NCBI GenBank assembly: GCA_025353525.1
Contig: JANXOO010000457.1
Location: 1-9,431, forward strand
Source: Schlesneria sp.
GTDB taxonomy: Bacteria > Planctomycetota > Planctomycetia > Planctomycetales > Planctomycetaceae
Reading direction: 5' to 3'
Length of the DNA stretch: 9,431 nucleotides
Shown here one piece after another: positions 6,993 to 9,431 of the stretch. The position numbers and the translations under genes are program-made. Under the pieces are notes generated by a model. It made no database searches. It saw nothing but the letters and a program-made list of their open reading frames with translations, and was not told the DNA's origin. Positions within the stretch are counted from its first letter, which is position 1. Each line of letters begins with the position of its first letter.

Positions 6993-7570
6993 TATTTTAC
7001 CTTTACCAGTTCGACCAGAAAATGGAGTGTCGATTTGGGAGGGATGCCTGTTGTTCCGGTTTCACCGTAACCGAGCTGATAGGGGATTTCGAGTTCGACC
7101 ATTCCCCCCTCGCCGACGAGTTGCATCCCTTCCGTCCATCCCTTGATGACATTCTTCAAGGGAAACGATGTCGTTTCACCGCGATCGTAAGAACTGTCGA
7201 AAGTCTCGCCATTGTCAAACCATCCCTTGTAGTGAACTTCGACACGGTCCTTGATCGTGGGCATCTTCCCGTCTGTTTTGCGACGAATTCGGTACTTCAG
7301 GCCGGTCGATGTCGCTGCGAATTCTTCGGGAGCATCCGCGTCGACTGGACCTGGATCAATCTTTCCGGCACTCTTCGGTTTCGCACTGAGACTCGAATGA
7401 TCGTGACCGTCCGTCGACGAATGAACGTCGTCCGATGAAGCCGTTTGGCTTTCAGGCAAAGGTTCCGATTTGGCGATCGGAGGGAATCCCGAATTCGGGT
7501 TCGGCTGATTTTCGCAGCCAGCGATCACGACCAGGGACAGAAACAGACAGCAACAATTCATTCGATTCAT
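6992..7570 (-). CDS. FKBP-type peptidyl-prolyl isomerase, lipoprotein
   Basis: A 192-residue protein. MNRMNCCCLFLSLVVIAGC ends in a good lipobox (IAGC), so Cys19 should be lipid-anchored. A linker at 20-80, rich in Pro, Ser and Asp, contains the His-bearing patch DGHDHSS (54-60). One FKBP domain occupies about 87-192, with the pocket residues of the FKBP12 type present: Tyr114, Phe124-Asp125, Val141-Ile142, Trp145, Tyr168 and Phe184. It is expected to be an active prolyl isomerase held at the membrane, perhaps helping envelope proteins fold. The first ATG (7568-7570) is preferred because GGAG lies 10 bases before it; the second Met, three codons in, would be about 19 bases away. It is the first gene of a two-gene operon with the tandem FKBP protein. 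Divergent transcription from 7905 places its promoter in 7571-7790, but I see no convincing -35/-10 pair there. Confidence 0.93.
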   Translation of the reverse strand: MNRMNCCCLFLSLVVIAGCENQPNPNSGFPPIAKSEPLPESQTASSDDVHSSTDGHDHSSLSAKPKSAGKIDPGPVDADAPEEFAATSTGLKYRIRRKTDGKMPTIKDRVEVHYKGWFDNGETFDSSYDRGETTSFPLKNVIKGWTEGMQLVGEGGMVELEIPYQLGYGETGTTGIPPKSTLHFLVELVKVK

Positions 7571-7904
7571 CTGGGAAAAACTCCGTGCAACTTGTTATCA
7601 AACCATCGGTTGCGGTAAGCCACCCGGCTCGCAGCCGTTTTCAGCGCCATGTTGCGACTTCGGTAGCGGAAACATCCCGTTCGCTGGCCGATCACTCGAC
7701 AGAGGCGTATCATTAACGACATCACGGCGATTTTCCAGCCTGGCCGATCTTCCCGGTTGCAATAAGGCGACCGACAGCGGAAAATTGACCGGCTGAAAAA
7801 CGGGGACCCCGGCGCGCCGGGGGTCTTCCTCGTGCCTGCCCCCGTTTTTCAGCGACCCGCGTTACGACCCTGTTCGATGAATACTACGTAGAGAGGAACA
7901 GCAT
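7571..7904. other. Divergent intergenic region, 334 bp
   Basis: This gap separates the FKBP operon (-) from the sugar isomerase gene (+). The half nearest the FKBP gene shows only its ribosome binding site (GGAG) and no clear promoter boxes or coding. The other half holds a strong nested palindrome at 7792-7853 and the GAGAGGA ribosome binding site at 7891-7897. Short frames crossing this stretch have no recognisable protein character. Confidence 0.6.
7792..7853. repeat. Nested palindromic element, possible REP-like or terminator structure
   Basis: GCTGAAAAACGGGG (7792-7805) is the exact inverse of CCCCGTTTTTCAGC (7840-7853). Inside the 34-base loop lies a second GC-rich palindrome centred on GGCGCGCC, flanked by GACC and GGTC with one extra G. 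On either strand the structure has a GC stem followed by five T, like a two-way intrinsic terminator, yet it sits upstream of a gene rather than behind one. A REP/MITE-type repeat is the alternative; no target-site duplication is visible and no second copy exists in this window. Confidence 0.6.
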
Positions 7905-8753
7905 ATGCCACCATGGCAAATTGGAGTTTTCGCTTCGGTCGATGCCGGACTGGGCGTTCACCTGGACGTCGCCAAAGATCTGGGGATTCCAACCGTGCAG
8001 GTCCATTCGCCGCACGCGGGAACGCGAACCAAAGCGGCTGCCGACCAGTTTCTGGGTCAATGCCGCAGCGCTGGCATCACCGTGACTTGCGTCTTCGGGG
8101 GCTTTGAGGGCGAAAGTTACGCCGACATCGCGACCACCGCACGCACCGTCGGTTTGGTCCCGGAATCGACCCGGTCCGTTCGAGCGGCCGAAATGAAAGA
8201 GATTTCCGATTTCACCCGCCTGCTCGGTTGCGACACCGTCGGAATGCACATCGGTTTCGTTCCACCTGATCGGGCCAGTGCCAGTTACAAAGGCCTGCTG
8301 GAAGTCACTCGCGACTTGCTCGATCACATCGGGAAAAATGGCCAGAAAATGCACCTGGAAACGGGGCAAGAGACGGCAGACCACTTGCTGGAATTCATCC
8401 ACGACGTCGACCGGACGAACCTGTTCATCAATTTTGACCCGGCGAACATGATTTTGTACGGGACGGGCAATCCGATCGACGCCTTGAAGAAAGTCGGGCA
8501 TCTGGTTCGCAGCGTCCACTGCAAGGATGCGAAATGGGCTCCGGAACCGGGTCGCAGCCAGGTCTGGGGTTCAGAAGTGGCACTCGGCGAAGGGGATGTC
8601 GGAATGGATCTCTATCTAAGAACCCTGAAGTCGGTCGGATACCTCGGACCGCTGACGATCGAGCGGGAAATTGCTCACGACCGGGATCAGCAACGAAAAG
8701 ACATCGGAACGGCGGCGGCGTTGTTACAGCGATTGCGAGCCGAAATCCTGTGA
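7905..8753 (+). CDS. Sugar phosphate isomerase/epimerase, xylose-isomerase-like TIM barrel
   Basis: A 282-residue protein of the AP-endonuclease-2/xylose-isomerase-like superfamily, which uses a divalent metal in an (alpha/beta)8 barrel to isomerise or epimerise sugars, keto-sugars or cyclitols. Visible signatures are HLETGQE (150-156) with the metal-ligand Glu152, NFDPANM (176-182) with Asp178, VHCKDA (204-209) with His205 and Asp208, LGEGDVG (227-233), and TIERE (251-255) with Glu253. These are the usual metal and substrate positions of the family, so the protein should be active. The length is normal and there is no export signal, so it is cytoplasmic. The ATG at 7905 has GAGAGGA (7891-7897) seven bases upstream. 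The exact substrate cannot be read from sequence. The next gene overlaps its stop codon. Confidence 0.9.
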   Translation: MPPWQIGVFASVDAGLGVHLDVAKDLGIPTVQVHSPHAGTRTKAAADQFLGQCRSAGITVTCVFGGFEGESYADIATTARTVGLVPESTRSVRAAEMKEISDFTRLLGCDTVGMHIGFVPPDRASASYKGLLEVTRDLLDHIGKNGQKMHLETGQETADHLLEFIHDVDRTNLFINFDPANMILYGTGNPIDALKKVGHLVRSVHCKDAKWAPEPGRSQVWGSEVALGEGDVGMDLYLRTLKSVGYLGPLTIEREIAHDRDQQRKDIGTAAALLQRLRAEIL

Positions 8754-9307
8754 CGACTCCGAATCGCCAACGACAGCGGTGGCTGACCGCACCGCTCGTC
8801 ATTCTCGGTTCACTGTTGATGTGGATCGAAGAATCGCTATGGAATTGGCTGAAGTGGTTGACGGCGACGATTAGCCGATTCGATTGGGTTCGACGGATCG
8901 AAACGTGGATCGTCAGCTTGCCGCCCTATCCGATGATGGTGGTGTTTTTGCTGCCGATGTCGATCCTGTTTCCGTTCAAAATCATGGCGGTCTACTGGCT
9001 GGCGCGCGGTTACTGGCTGGCAAGTCTGGCGACAATCCTGGCAGCAAAGATCCTTGGAACGGCAATCGTGGCGCGGATGTACGTCGTCTGCAAGCCAAAA
9101 ATGATGACGATCCCGTGGTTCAAGTCATTGCACGACTGGCTGGCCCGGATGCACGATCAATTGTACACGGCCCTTCGATCGTTGCCCTTGTACCAGGCAG
9201 TCCGGGCCAGGTTAGCGGCGATTAAACGAGTGTTGATCGAAATGCAATCGCGATTGAAACTTCGGGCCAGGTGGCGACTCTTTCGCCGCTGGATCCGCCG
9301 CCAATAG
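8750..9307 (+). CDS. Integral membrane protein of unknown function
   Basis: A 185-residue protein starting at GTG 8750, whose last two bases belong to the TGA stop (8751-8753) of the sugar isomerase. This GTGA overlap indicates translational coupling. Upstream starts in the same frame lie inside the isomerase gene and give no protein-like sequence. Hydrophobic segments lie at about 12-30, 60-82 and 88-112, with PFKIMAVYWLARGYWLA between the last two. After KPKMMTIPWFKSLHDW comes a very basic C-terminal helix (Arg-rich, ending RRWIRRQ), which should be cytoplasmic. The layout resembles conserved small membrane proteins of unknown role in other bacteria, as far as I recall, and no enzyme or transporter motif is visible. 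Cotranscription with the isomerase does not by itself show a shared pathway. A later ATG at 8819 is a less likely start. Confidence 0.75.
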   Translation: MTTPNRQRQRWLTAPLVILGSLLMWIEESLWNWLKWLTATISRFDWVRRIETWIVSLPPYPMMVVFLLPMSILFPFKIMAVYWLARGYWLASLATILAAKILGTAIVARMYVVCKPKMMTIPWFKSLHDWLARMHDQLYTALRSLPLYQAVRARLAAIKRVLIEMQSRLKLRARWRLFRRWIRRQ

Positions 9308-9431
9308 GCGTTCAGGCCAGCATTCTCGCAGATAACCGACTGCATACCAGTTGTGTCTTTGAAATCCGCACTTTCGTTTGAATGCCGACTTTTTTGAGCG
9401 AGCAGTTTCCAATACGGCGGCGGACAATCCG
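9308..9431. other. Right-edge sequence with no recognised gene
   Basis: The last 124 bases hold no convincing coding on either strand. A run of six T at 9390-9395 is not preceded by a clear stem, so no terminator is called. Confidence 0.4.

Noticed and set aside
7884..8519. A 211-codon minus-strand open frame opposite the sugar isomerase
   Set aside because: It is antisense to a gene whose metal-ligand motifs are all visible.
8534..8749. An N-terminal extension of the membrane protein starting at 8534
   Set aside because: It would lie inside the isomerase gene and reads as Arg/Gly-rich shadow sequence; the GTG at 8750 gives a natural N-terminus.
9380..9395. A T6 run as a terminator for the last operon
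   Set aside because: No stable stem directly precedes it on the plus strand.

Overview
The window looks like a chromosomal segment of a planctomycete (Planctomycetota, probably order Planctomycetales). This is inferred from gene content, not from a marker gene. The pointers are an Omp85/BamA-type barrel preceded by a proline-rich low-complexity stretch, a BlaI repressor paired with an M56 (BlaR1-like) membrane peptidase that carries a long extracytoplasmic extension, a secreted tandem-FKBP isomerase next to an FKBP lipoprotein, and a sugar phosphate isomerase/epimerase of the xylose-isomerase-like barrel type. I see no rRNA, tRNA, CRISPR array, transposase or integrase.

Layout. (1) 2-1393 (+): the C-terminal part of an Omp85/BamA outer-membrane protein, cut by the left edge. 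(2) 1483-4666 (-): one locus that appears broken. The 5' part, 3005-4666, is an M56 peptidase with an intact catalytic domain. The 3' part, 1483-3045, reads as good protein only if the frame is switched three times and one in-frame TAG is passed, so it looks like the decayed or mis-sequenced C-terminal extension of the same gene. (3) 4952-5332 (-): the BlaI/MecI-family repressor upstream of the M56 gene. Its promoter (TTGACA, 16 nt, TATACT) lies against a perfect 14-bp palindrome, which is a good candidate for the autoregulatory operator. (4) 5630-5989 (+): a small Cys- and Gly-rich exported or lipoprotein-like protein, followed by a perfect 13-bp hairpin. (5) 6144-7570 (-): two FKBP genes joined by a TAATG overlap, with three FKBP domains in total. 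(6) 7571-7904: a divergent intergenic region with a striking nested palindrome. (7) 7905-9307 (+): a sugar phosphate isomerase/epimerase followed, with a 4-base GTGA overlap, by a membrane protein of unknown function.

How they fit together. The blaI-M56 pair is a classical signal-transduction module: a membrane metallopeptidase senses something outside, and the repressor is inactivated. The Omp85 protein, the FKBP lipoprotein, the secreted FKBP and the Cys-rich small protein all belong to the cell envelope, and the FKBPs would assist folding outside the cytoplasm. I see no evidence that these envelope genes are controlled by the module. No clearly new multi-gene system is evident. The items most worth a second look are the broken M56 extension, the palindromic element between divergent genes, and the near-identical DNA shared by two of the three FKBP domains.
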